A stretch of 13,363 nt of DNA from CAIOZW01 sp049318845. GTDB taxonomy: Bacteria; Acidobacteriota; Blastocatellia; RBC074. The DNA is taken from assembly GCA_049318845.1 (NCBI GenBank), contig JBMOFH010000088.1, positions 1 through 13,363 of the forward strand, written 5' to 3'. The position numbers and the translations under genes were made by a program. This document shows, one piece after another, positions 1 through 7,702 of the stretch (the stretch's first letter is position 1; each line of letters starts with the position of its first letter). The notes under the pieces are model-generated. The model was not told where the DNA came from and did no database searches. It saw nothing but the letters and a program-made list of their open reading frames with translations.

Positions 1-1
1 G

Positions 2-127
2 CTGGCGCGGGCCGCCAATAATCGACTCTTCTTTGCTGGCGAAGCGACCGATTCGGACTATTTTGGAACGGTCCACGGCGCCTATCTCTCCGGAGTGCGG
101 GCCGCCAATGAGATTCTCGCGATATAA
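2..127 (+). CDS. Flavin amine oxidase, C-terminal fragment (5' end outside window)
   Basis: The reading frame is open from base 2 to a TAA at 125-127 and gives 41 residues. They contain the phrase LFFAGEATDSDYFGTVHGAY followed by LSGVRAANEIL. This matches the C-terminal FAD-binding signature of flavin monoamine oxidases and related FAD-dependent oxidoreductases (a GE-T motif, then G-T-HGA--SG--AA). Such enzymes oxidise amines, or desaturate related substrates, using FAD held by an N-terminal Rossmann fold that lies outside this window. The substrate cannot be told from this piece. The gene converges on the large TPR gene, with a strong inverted repeat between the two. The fragment is cut by the window edge and shows no sign of being broken. 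Confidence 0.78.
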   Translation: MARAANNRLFFAGEATDSDYFGTVHGAYLSGVRAANEILAI

Positions 128-156
128 ACTGGTGCAGAGTTTCTGACATTTGCTCT

Positions 157-216
157 GGTCAACCCGGGGAGGTTATTGCCGCTGACTGTTTCGGCAATAA
201 CCTCCCCGGGTTGACC
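157..216. repeat. Perfect 25-bp inverted repeat between convergent genes (probable bidirectional 3'-end hairpin)
   Basis: The left arm 157-181 starts GGTCAACCCGGGGAGG. The right arm 192-216 is its exact reverse complement, and the 10-nt loop is 182-191. The hairpin lies 29 nt past the amine oxidase stop and 31 nt past the stop of the opposing large gene, so it is nearly centred between them. That placement suggests transcription termination or 3'-end protection for both transcripts. No T tract follows the stem on either strand, so it is not a canonical intrinsic terminator. Each arm also holds a smaller AACC-N6-GGTT dyad. Confidence 0.85.
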
Positions 217-247
217 GGGGTGATCATCCCACCCAGGTTTCACTCCC

Positions 248-3200
248 TCAATTACCCATTGCGGACCCGTTACGGTCAGGCGCGTCAGTTCTCCTGACGC
301 GTGTATTATACTTTTCAAGGTAGTCAAGATTCTTCTTTGTCATCGGGTAGCTCTCGCGCCCGGAGTAGGGATACCCTTTCATTTTGTGAAAGGGCAGTTC
401 ACCGATTGTTTCGGGGCGGGCGGAGTGAATATCCATATCCTTGCCGAAGCCATCGGTATAGAGGAGCCAGGTTCGCCGCCAGCCGGTTTTGAGTGTTGGC
501 AGTTGCCGGGCATCGAAGTCGACCTGTAGCTCATCGCCATTCCGGGTCACGACATATCGATCATCCGGGGCGGTCAGGAGTTCGCGGACATCACCGTAGC
601 GAGTGTAGTTGCCGAGATGCGATTTCCAGGGGGATATTGCATCGATAATACGGTAATCATAGAGGCGTGGCATCCGGCCATCGGGTGAGTATTCGCGTGG
701 GAAGCCGCGCCAGTGAAGGTCAGCGGCAAGGGCGGTTAGTGGGGTCGTGCGAAGTCCGGGTTCGGCGACAGAGGTATCGACGAGGATCTGGTCCCAGTAG
801 ATGCGCATCCCGGTGACGATGCGGACGCTCGAATCACTGCTCAGGAACTTACCGGTCAGGTCGACGGTCATGGTTTTCGGCAGGCCGGCGGGGAAGCCCA
901 TCTGTGGGATGACGGTCTGCCAGGCGCCGGCTCGATTGCGAACCTGAACGTATGGGGTGATCAGCTTTTCACCGGCCTGGGCGGCGGCGAAGTTGGAGGT
1001 CGAGTCCGCGTAGTCGATCCAGGCGGTGAGCAGAAGAAGCACCTTTCCGGCGTTGCGAATATCGCCGAGATCGAGTTCGATCGAGTGCTCCCTCGCGTAG
1101 CCCTTGAACGGAAGTTTCGCGAAATCATCAGGGTAGCGACGATCGATGGTGGTGATGAGCGGGCGAATATCGTTGCCGCGATCGTCACGGGCGGCGACGG
1201 GCGGGCGTGCGCCGCGTGCACTATAGAGTTTGAACTCAGGATAGGGCGGACCGGGCATGAGCCTTTCGTTGGGATAGACCTCGACCGCGTCCGGATGGTC
1301 GATCGCGAGAAGCTTCACCGCGTCGAAGTAGATGACCTCTTCGAGCTGGTTGTTGAGGCGCAGCGAGAGAATGCCATTCTTTTCGCGAAGTTGCCTCTCG
1401 GTCAGTCGAACGTACTCGTCGGTATCGGGTGTGTTGTATTTTCCGGGGGCGACGAGTGCACCAAAGGCCGAGCCGCCAAGGAAGTCGGTCACGAATCCGT
1501 ACTCTTCGCCGTTCCAGGCGTAGAGGATCGGGCAGGAGGTTCCCTTGCGATCGAGTTCATCGATCTGGTTGAGTGGCTGGCTGCTGGTTGATCGCGTCAC
1601 AGCCAGTTCCGACTGCAGGATTCCAGCCGGCCAGAAGAGCTGGACGGCGTCGACTTTCGTCCGGAAGCCGAGCCCGAAGGTTGCGCCGGTGGCGGCAGGC
1701 GAGGGCGAGGCGGCGTAGATCTCCAGCTTTTGGCGGAGACTGCCACTGCGCAGCTCGACCTTGGTCCCGATCGCGCTTCGGTTGCTGGTCTTGCCGGAGA
1801 CGAGCAGCCGCGCGAAGTTGCCCGCTGAACCGGTGGGCCTGAGTACCGTCTGGATATTGCTCTCGCTGAGGGCGATCAGCTCGTTGCCGCCATCTCCGTT
1901 CAGATCGCCAAGGCCAAAGCCTCGCGTCGCACGAAGCCGGATCGGCAGGCCGGGATCGGCCGGCGCGGCGAGACTCTCACCAAGCCCACGCTGCAATCTC
2001 ACTCCATCCTTCGTCAGTGTGATGACATCGAGAACTCCGTCGAGATCGAAATCTGCCATCTGCGAGGCGAGGCTTCGCGCTGACTGATCGAGCTTAGCGC
2101 GCGTGAAGCCGCCACGTCCATTACTCAGGTAGAGCTGGTCGCCATCCGTCGAGGAAGGGAAGTAGTAGTCGATGAAGTTGTCTTTATTCAGATCCCCTGC
2201 ACCGAGGCTGAGCGCACGGCCATTGAATTCAAGGCCGACCCGGGCGGCAACCTCACGAAAGCTGCCATCACGCTGGTTGCTGAAGAGCTGGACCGGAGCA
2301 CCATAATTGACGAAGAGCAGGTCGATGTCGCGCTGGTTGTTGTAATCGGTACCTGTCACCGCGGTAGTCTTCGAATGATCCCCACCCAGTCCGGCCTGGG
2401 TCGTGATATCGACAAATGTCCCGTTACCATTGTTCCGATAGAGACGCTTGCCACCACCCGCGAAATCATCCGGAAAGATCGCCGAATCACCATCTGGAAA
2501 CTTATCGAGGTTGGCGAAGTTACCGACTGCCAGATCGAGATCCCCGTCGTGATCGGCATCAACCCAGGCGGCTGTCATCGCCCACCCGTCGTAGCTGACC
2601 GGCAGCCCGACCTTCTCTGTCATATTGCTCCAGGTGCCGTCGCCCTGGTTGCGCCAGATAGTGAGATGGCGGTAACCGAAGGCGACCAGATCTGTCTTTC
2701 CGTCATTATCGAAATCTCCCGCCACCGTCCCGCTCAGATACCGATCAGTCGTCAATCCCGACCTCGGGGTCAGGTCGGCCATCCGGCCATTGCTGTTTCC
2801 GAAAAGTCGTAAGAAAGGCTTGCCCGATTCATCGACGCCATTGACGATCAGGTCTGGCTGGTGGTCACCGTCGATATCCGCGAGCGACTGGCTGGTGCTG
2901 AAGGGGATGACCAGTTGCCGCTTCAGCTCCTCGTTGAACTCTCCACGCCCGATCCGGCGTCCAAGAACCGTTTCAATTCCCGGACTGAACGAGCTCAGGG
3001 CACGGCTTTCGAGTCCGGTCGCGGTTGCCTCGTAGGTAATCTTCGCCCCGCTGCTACTAAGCAACCCGGGCTCGATCCCGGTCGTTACCACCGCCTCTGC
3101 ATACTTGCCCTGTTCGCCATAGGTCAGTCCGAGGGTCGTCGCATAGCCGCTCGCCTTCAACTGTTGGAACTTTGCGAGCATCTGCTGGCCATCGACCGTC

Positions 3201-3781
3201 TTTCCGCTGCGGATCAATGCCTGTGCAAGACTGTAGGCCGCTGTCGCATTGTACGGCTCCGATTCGAGCGCGCGACGGAAATAGTCTGCGGCCTGAGCGT
3301 ACTGCTGTGACGCCGAGTGGATCTGCCCGACCTGGATGTTGGTGTACGGATCCTGCGGATCGATCTTCAGCAACTGCGCGAAGGCCGCCAGTGCTTCCGT
3401 GTAGAGCCTGTCTTTCTTGTACGACGCCCCCAGCACATAAAGTGCCGGCGCACTCTCCGGCGCGAACTTGAGTGCCGCCAGCGCCTCATTCGTCGCGTTG
3501 CGCCCGTCGTTCAAAAAGTATAGCGCAAGCGCAAGGTTGATCCGTCCGATGACAAAGTTTGGATCCTGCGCCAGCGCCTCCCGAAAACGTGCCACCGCCT
3601 CCTCGTGCTTGTACTGCTCCATCAGCGCGACGCCGAGGTTGTTCTTTTGGTAGAGATTCTCGCGCTTCGCCTGATCCTCGCTCTGCGCCCCAACCGTTGT
3701 CCACCAGTCTGTTTTATTGATGACCGGCGATAGCAGGCTGACAATGATGAAAACAATAACTGGTAGTGGTCTTTTAGTCAT
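248..3781 (-). CDS. Exported TPR / FG-GAP seven-bladed propeller / ASPIC-like protein, 1177 aa
   Basis: This is a large exported protein, probably periplasmic or surface-located; its function is unknown. The start chosen is the ATG ending at 3781, because the sequence GGGAAAGG lies 7 nt upstream and the protein then begins with a signal-peptide-like MTKRP plus hydrophobic stretch (residues 7-20). Tetratricopeptide repeats occupy about 45-215. Seven DxDxDGxxD-type calcium loops follow, at about 302, 356, 408, 479, 530, 577 and 626, as in an integrin-alpha-like FG-GAP/VCBS seven-bladed beta-propeller. Residues about 664-735 resemble an ASPIC/UnbV domain (NRSAIGTKVELRSG, then FGLGFRTKVDAVQLFWPAG). 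The last 430 or so residues start with CPILYAWNGEEYGFVTDFLG and belong to no domain I can name. TPR plus propeller suggests a binding or scaffolding role, which is inference. It has its own promoter and is separated from lepB by a terminator. Confidence 0.9.
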   Translation of the reverse strand: MTKRPLPVIVFIIVSLLSPVINKTDWWTTVGAQSEDQAKRENLYQKNNLGVALMEQYKHEEAVARFREALAQDPNFVIGRINLALALYFLNDGRNATNEALAALKFAPESAPALYVLGASYKKDRLYTEALAAFAQLLKIDPQDPYTNIQVGQIHSASQQYAQAADYFRRALESEPYNATAAYSLAQALIRSGKTVDGQQMLAKFQQLKASGYATTLGLTYGEQGKYAEAVVTTGIEPGLLSSSGAKITYEATATGLESRALSSFSPGIETVLGRRIGRGEFNEELKRQLVIPFSTSQSLADIDGDHQPDLIVNGVDESGKPFLRLFGNSNGRMADLTPRSGLTTDRYLSGTVAGDFDNDGKTDLVAFGYRHLTIWRNQGDGTWSNMTEKVGLPVSYDGWAMTAAWVDADHDGDLDLAVGNFANLDKFPDGDSAIFPDDFAGGGKRLYRNNGNGTFVDITTQAGLGGDHSKTTAVTGTDYNNQRDIDLLFVNYGAPVQLFSNQRDGSFREVAARVGLEFNGRALSLGAGDLNKDNFIDYYFPSSTDGDQLYLSNGRGGFTRAKLDQSARSLASQMADFDLDGVLDVITLTKDGVRLQRGLGESLAAPADPGLPIRLRATRGFGLGDLNGDGGNELIALSESNIQTVLRPTGSAGNFARLLVSGKTSNRSAIGTKVELRSGSLRQKLEIYAASPSPAATGATFGLGFRTKVDAVQLFWPAGILQSELAVTRSTSSQPLNQIDELDRKGTSCPILYAWNGEEYGFVTDFLGGSAFGALVAPGKYNTPDTDEYVRLTERQLREKNGILSLRLNNQLEEVIYFDAVKLLAIDHPDAVEVYPNERLMPGPPYPEFKLYSARGARPPVAARDDRGNDIRPLITTIDRRYPDDFAKLPFKGYAREHSIELDLGDIRNAGKVLLLLTAWIDYADSTSNFAAAQAGEKLITPYVQVRNRAGAWQTVIPQMGFPAGLPKTMTVDLTGKFLSSDSSVRIVTGMRIYWDQILVDTSVAEPGLRTTPLTALAADLHWRGFPREYSPDGRMPRLYDYRIIDAISPWKSHLGNYTRYGDVRELLTAPDDRYVVTRNGDELQVDFDARQLPTLKTGWRRTWLLYTDGFGKDMDIHSARPETIGELPFHKMKGYPYSGRESYPMTKKNLDYLEKYNTRVRRTDAPDRNGSAMGN

Positions 3782-3788
3782 GGCGATA

Positions 3789-3796
3789 CCTTTCCC
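3789..3796 (-). promoter_or_regulatory. Ribosome binding site deciding the start of the TPR/propeller gene
   Basis: On the minus strand GGGAAAGG sits 7 nt before the ATG at 3781. The frame is open 16 codons further upstream to 3829, but nothing comparable precedes that point, and the upstream start would put a charged stretch in front of the signal peptide. Confidence 0.6.
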
Positions 3797-3841
3797 ACCC
3801 GCAAGAGAATCGATTCGATCGTGGCACATAACAACCAGTTT

Positions 3842-3870
3842 AGGGTAGCAGACGAGAGGGAGGTTCGCAA
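3842..3870 (-). promoter_or_regulatory. Sigma-70-type promoter for the TPR/propeller gene
   Basis: On the minus strand the -35 candidate TTGCGA (3865-3870) and the -10 candidate TACCCT (3842-3847) are 17 nt apart. The -10 is preceded by TGC, giving an extended -10 (TGnTA). Transcription would start near 3835, leaving a leader of about 54 nt. The lepB terminator just upstream implies that this gene needs its own promoter, which supports the call. Confidence 0.5.
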
Positions 3871-3917
3871 AACGGGGAGAGAATGATCAGGGAAGGGATA
3901 ACCTGGAAATCTGACAC

Positions 3918-3949
3918 AAAAAGGGCCAGCCCGCCGGCTGGCCCCTTTT
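3918..3949 (-). terminator. Rho-independent terminator of the glycan/lepB operon
   Basis: On the minus strand a 9-bp GC-rich stem GGCTGGCCC / GGGCCAGCC (3936-3944 with 3923-3931) has a 4-nt loop and is followed directly by TTTTT (3922-3918). It begins about 25 nt after the lepB stop codon. A run of A on the 5' side (3949-3946 read on the minus strand) can pair with the T tract, and TTTT also follows the stem on the plus strand, so weak bidirectional activity is possible. Confidence 0.9.
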
Positions 3950-3971
3950 CAGCGACTAGTCTCGCACAATT

Positions 3972-4772
3972 CTATTTAACCGCCGATCCGATGCGACCCC
4001 ACTTCGCGTACCGGAATATTGCCGGAAGAGAGCTGCTGCTATCATTGGCTTCCGGGTCCTTCGGATTGAACGACCAGTGGACATAGAGTGCACGCGCAAA
4101 GATGTTCTCGCGTGGCACCACCCCCCAGTAGCGGCTGTCGAGGCTGTTGTCGCGGCTGTCACCCATCACAAAGTAAGAGTTGGCCGGAACCAGAAACGGT
4201 TCGTCGACGGCATAGGTCATGTCGGAGTAGCCGAGTTGTGACTCCTCCTCATCTTCCCGAACGTTGTAATAGACCTTGTACCACGCGCCCTCTGGTTTCG
4301 GATCGGTCTTGACCACCTCGAGGGCGGAACGGTTCGAGTAGTCTCCGGAGAGGCGGACCGTCACCTTCTCTTCCGGGAGATCCTTTCCGTTGACGAGCAC
4401 ACGGCGTCCGCGCACCAGCACCTGGTCGCCTGGCAGGCCGATTACTCGCTTGACATAATTGACCTTCGGATCACTTGGCAGCTTGAAGACGATGATGTCT
4501 CCCTGGCGAATCTCGCGTGTTGGCAGAAGCTTGCCGATGATCGGGGTCTGCCGGCCAAAGACGAATTTGTTGACGAAGAGGTGATCGCCAATGTTGATCG
4601 TATTCTGCATCGAGCCGGTTGGTACCGCGACCGCCTGGGCAATGAAGGTCATCAGGAAGAGTGCCATGATGACCGTGATCAGCCCTTGTTCGAGATACTC
4701 GCGGGCGATGCTCTTCGGCGGCCCGTAGACCGTCGGCGAATTACTGGTGGTTGTCGGTTTCTGTTCTGCCAT
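3972..4772 (-). CDS. lepB: Signal peptidase I (S26 family), 266 aa
   Basis: This membrane-bound serine protease removes signal peptides from exported proteins on the outer face of the cytoplasmic membrane. A single transmembrane segment lies at about residues 30-50. It is followed directly by the catalytic Ser54 in PTGSMQNTI. The general base is Lys108 in VNYVKRVIGLPGD, and the conserved box VMGDSRDNSLDSRYWG spans about 202-217. The length is normal for the short-form bacterial enzyme with one or two membrane spans. It is the last gene of a five-gene operon: it starts 15 bp after the asnB-like gene and is followed by an intrinsic terminator. No good Shine-Dalgarno sequence precedes the ATG, so translation may be coupled to the gene before it. 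An acidic stretch (REDEEES, about 172-178) sits in the variable domain. Confidence 0.96.
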   Translation of the reverse strand: MAEQKPTTTSNSPTVYGPPKSIAREYLEQGLITVIMALFLMTFIAQAVAVPTGSMQNTINIGDHLFVNKFVFGRQTPIIGKLLPTREIRQGDIIVFKLPSDPKVNYVKRVIGLPGDQVLVRGRRVLVNGKDLPEEKVTVRLSGDYSNRSALEVVKTDPKPEGAWYKVYYNVREDEEESQLGYSDMTYAVDEPFLVPANSYFVMGDSRDNSLDSRYWGVVPRENIFARALYVHWSFNPKDPEANDSSSSLPAIFRYAKWGRIGSAVK

Positions 4773-4787
4773 GCGCCGAAGAATACA

Positions 4788-6683
4788 CTATTTTTTTCCC
4801 AATGGCCACATCTCGAACATCAGAAGCGTCCAGATCAGTTTTCTATGATCGGCCTGTCCGGTCTCGTGCTCGTTCAGCAGTCGCCCGACATAGTCAGGAT
4901 TGAAGAGACCCTGCCGACGGAGTCGATCCGGGGCGAGCGTGTCGCGGACGAGCGTCCGCAGCTCACCCTTGATCCAGCGTGCGACCGGCATGCCAAAGCC
5001 CTTCTTCGGACGAGCGATGATCGGTTCAGGCAGGAGCTGGCCCATCGCACGCTTGAGAATATACTTTCCCGTCCGCCCACGCAGTTTCAGGTCGAGCGGC
5101 AATCGCGCGATAAACTCGACCAGGGTGTGGTCAAGAAATGGGGCGCGTGTCTCGAGCGAAGCGGCCATGCTCGCCCGGTCAACCTTGAAGAGGACATCTT
5201 CCGCGAGATAGTGGCCCGCATCAAGCTTCATCATTTTTTCAACCGGGTCGATTCCGGGCAGAAAGGCGGGATCGTTGTAGGGGGTGACCTCATCGTAGAT
5301 CTGCTCATCGGGCCACGCTTCAAGGATATCGGGCGCGAGCAATTGACGCTGCTGCCACGGATCGAACGACCCCATCCAGATCGTGTGGCGAAGGCCGAGC
5401 GGTCGGGCAGCCCCCTCGATGAAACGCTTTGCCTTGAAGTCTAACGAGAGGTTGGCCGTCGAGACCGGGAGTCGCCGAATCGCCGGCTCGATCAGAAACC
5501 GACGAAGGAAGTGCGGAATCTTTTGATAGATTTCGGCATAGCGGTGCGCAGAATAGGTCGGATATCCCGCCAGCAGCTCGTCACCGCCATCACCGCCAAG
5601 CGCGACCGTGACGTGTTGTCGCGTGAAGCGTGAGAGCAGAAAGGTCGGGATGAGTGAGCCATCTCCGAGTGGCTCGTCGAGCAGACGCGGGATCTCGGGG
5701 ACGATATCAAGCATCTCCCGTTCCGTGAAACGATGCTCGAAGTGCTCTGTTCCAAGCCGATCAGCCACCATTCGCGCATATTCAGATTCATCGAAAGACT
5801 TTTCGGCAAAGGCAATCGAGAATGTCCGGACACGGCCACGCGCCGTTTCACAGGCCAGCGCGGCGACACTGCTCGAATCGATTCCACCCGAGAGCAGAAC
5901 TCCAAGTGGGACATCCGAGATCAGGCGCATCCGAACCGCTTCGCGCAGGCGGTCACGCAACACTGCTACGGCCTCCTCCTCGTCCATCTTCAAACGGTCT
6001 GTCTCGTATCGCAGGTCCCAGTAACGCTCTGTCCGCCAGCGGTTCCGTTCGAAGATCAGACGATGTCCCGGCTGAAGCTTCATCACTCCATCGATCATCG
6101 AATGCGGCGATGGAACAAATTCGTACTGGAGATATTTGCGGAGTGCGCGGAGGTTGAGCCTCCGCTCTACCAGCGGATGTGTCACCACCGCCTTCAACTC
6201 CGAGCCGAAGATCAGGGTCTGATCCGGCAGTTGTGTGAAGTAGAGCGGCTTCTCTCCCATCCGGTCGCGCGCAATCAGAAGTCGCTCACGTCGCGTGTCC
6301 CAGATCGCGAAGGCAAACATCCCGTTCAGGTGTGTCACCAGTTCGTCGCCGTATTCTTCATACAGATGAACCAGTACCTCCGTATCCGAACTGGTCTGGA
6401 GGGTATGCCCGGCGGCGATGAGCCTCTCTCGCAGTGGCTGGAAATTGTAGATCTCACCGTTGAAGACGACCCAGACCGTGCCATCCTCGTTCGATATCGG
6501 CTGATGGCCCGTCGCGAGGTCGATGATCGAGAGCCGGCGCATCCCGAGCGCGACGTTCCGCCTGATGTAAAAACCCTCATCGTCCGGACCGCGATGACGG
6601 ATCGCCCCGGCCATCTCGCGGATGATCGACTCGCTCGCCGGCTGGTCACCCGCGCCATTTATGAAACCGACAATTCCACACAT
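4788..6683 (-). CDS. asnB: AsnB-type glutamine-hydrolysing amidotransferase (asparagine synthase family), 631 aa
   Basis: The protein couples glutamine hydrolysis to ATP-dependent amide formation. Cys2 of MCGIVGF becomes the N-terminal nucleophile after Met removal. The glutaminase domain (about 2-190) keeps RHRGPD (29-34), NGEIYN (75-80) and SSDTEV (98-103). The synthetase domain has the ATP-pyrophosphatase loop SGGIDSS (265-271) and a conserved LGGDGGDELLAGY stretch further on. All key motifs are intact. The length of about 630 aa and the setting with a GT2 glycosyltransferase and two methyltransferases fit the exopolysaccharide-associated amidotransferase branch as well as true asparagine synthetase, so the acceptor (aspartate or a sugar acid) is open. 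It starts 5 bp after the GT2 stop and precedes lepB by 15 bp. Confidence 0.93.
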   Translation of the reverse strand: MCGIVGFINGAGDQPASESIIREMAGAIRHRGPDDEGFYIRRNVALGMRRLSIIDLATGHQPISNEDGTVWVVFNGEIYNFQPLRERLIAAGHTLQTSSDTEVLVHLYEEYGDELVTHLNGMFAFAIWDTRRERLLIARDRMGEKPLYFTQLPDQTLIFGSELKAVVTHPLVERRLNLRALRKYLQYEFVPSPHSMIDGVMKLQPGHRLIFERNRWRTERYWDLRYETDRLKMDEEEAVAVLRDRLREAVRMRLISDVPLGVLLSGGIDSSSVAALACETARGRVRTFSIAFAEKSFDESEYARMVADRLGTEHFEHRFTEREMLDIVPEIPRLLDEPLGDGSLIPTFLLSRFTRQHVTVALGGDGGDELLAGYPTYSAHRYAEIYQKIPHFLRRFLIEPAIRRLPVSTANLSLDFKAKRFIEGAARPLGLRHTIWMGSFDPWQQRQLLAPDILEAWPDEQIYDEVTPYNDPAFLPGIDPVEKMMKLDAGHYLAEDVLFKVDRASMAASLETRAPFLDHTLVEFIARLPLDLKLRGRTGKYILKRAMGQLLPEPIIARPKKGFGMPVARWIKGELRTLVRDTLAPDRLRRQGLFNPDYVGRLLNEHETGQADHRKLIWTLLMFEMWPLGKK

Positions 6684-6688
6684 TGATG

Positions 6689-7657
6689 TTATTCCGTCTC
6701 CATAAAGTTGAGGCGGGTCCTGATCGCGTAGATCGGTTTGTTCTGCGATTCATGATACGTCCGGACAAGCATCTCTGCGATCAGGCCCATCAGAATCAAC
6801 TGAATTCCAAGAACGAGCATGATCATTGAAAGAACCGGAAGCGGGGTCTGGATGAAGTCGGCGTGGAACGGCCATCCGACAAATTTGAGCAGAAATGCCG
6901 CCACCGCAGAGAATCCCGAAATCAGAAACGAGAGCAACCCGGCCCAGCCGAAGACATAGAGCGGCTTCGTCATATAACTCGCGAGGAACTTGATCGTCAC
7001 CAGGTCAAAAACGACCTTGATCGTTCGCGAGAGGCCATACTTCGATTTGCCGGCAAGGCGTGGATGATGCGTGACTGGAAGTTCCGCGACCCGCCCACCT
7101 GCCCAGCTGGCATAGATTGGGATGAAGCGGTGCATCTCCCCATAAAGATGGACATCCTTCAGCACTTCGCGACGGTAGGCTTTGAGGGAGCAGCCATAGT
7201 CGTGGAGCGGGACCCGTCCGATCCGTGAAATGAGCCAGTTGGCGATACGCGACGGGAAGGTGCGTGTGAAAAAGGCGTCCTGCCGATCCTTGCGCCATCC
7301 CGAGACGACATCGAATCCCTCGTCAAGCTTCGCCAGCAGACGCGCGATGTCCACCGGATCGTTCTGAAAATCGGCATCCATCGGTATCAGAACATCACCG
7401 CGCGCCGCGTCGATCCCGGCCGACATCGCCGCCGTCTGTCCGTAATTGCGCCGGAAGGCGATGACGCGGACACGTGCGTCTTGCTGTGCAAAGTCGCTCA
7501 GTATCGCGAGGCTGCGGTCGCTGCTGCCATCGTCGACATAGATTATCTCGAAACTCTTCCCGAGCTTCGAGAGCGTCCCGAGCAGGCTGGTGTGGAGTCG
7601 TTCCAGATTCTCTTCTTCATTGAAGACTGGCAGAAATATTGACAGGGCCGGGTTCAT
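6689..7657 (-). CDS. Membrane GT2 glycosyltransferase, polyprenyl-phosphate sugar synthase type, 322 aa
   Basis: This is a GT-A fold, family 2 enzyme of the dolichol-phosphate-mannose synthase/GtrB/ArnC kind. Such enzymes move a sugar from a nucleotide donor to a lipid phosphate on the cytoplasmic face of the membrane. It opens with ALSIFLPVFNEEENLERL, typical of the family. VDDGSSD (41-47) contacts the nucleotide, and DADFQNDP (94-101) supplies the DxD metal site. Two transmembrane segments follow at about 232-260 and 272-298, as in GtrB-like proteins. A GGAG lies 10 nt before the ATG. It is third in the operon, after the methyltransferases. The sugar cannot be told from sequence; glucose, mannose, GlcNAc or a modified sugar are all possible. 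Confidence 0.93.
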   Translation of the reverse strand: MNPALSIFLPVFNEEENLERLHTSLLGTLSKLGKSFEIIYVDDGSSDRSLAILSDFAQQDARVRVIAFRRNYGQTAAMSAGIDAARGDVLIPMDADFQNDPVDIARLLAKLDEGFDVVSGWRKDRQDAFFTRTFPSRIANWLISRIGRVPLHDYGCSLKAYRREVLKDVHLYGEMHRFIPIYASWAGGRVAELPVTHHPRLAGKSKYGLSRTIKVVFDLVTIKFLASYMTKPLYVFGWAGLLSFLISGFSAVAAFLLKFVGWPFHADFIQTPLPVLSMIMLVLGIQLILMGLIAEMLVRTYHESQNKPIYAIRTRLNFMETE

Positions 7658-7702
7658 TCAGCAGATTCTCCATATTTTCTGAATCATTGGCGATCATTAC
7701 CG

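Noticed and set aside
7..109. 13-bp direct repeat GCGGGCCGCCAAT at 7-19 and 97-109
   Set aside because: Both copies code for the residues RAAN in the same frame of the amine oxidase; probably coding coincidence rather than an att site or mobile-element mark.
82..327. 81-aa minus-strand open frame spanning the amine oxidase end, the inverted repeat and the end of the TPR gene
   Set aside because: It overlaps two well-supported coding ends and reads through the 25-bp hairpin. Its sequence resembles no family and it has no convincing start signal.
1085..1591. 168-codon plus-strand open frame opposite the TPR/propeller gene
   Set aside because: It is antisense to a protein with clear domain motifs, and its translation shows no family features. 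It is explained by the GC-rich antisense frame.
3782..3829. Upstream in-frame start giving 16 more residues on the TPR/propeller protein
   Set aside because: It would place MCHDRIDSLAGGKG in front of the signal peptide, and it passes over a good ribosome site for the ATG at 3781.
5733..6686. 317-codon plus-strand open frame opposite asnB
   Set aside because: Antisense to intact asnB motifs. Its translation has no recognisable domain.
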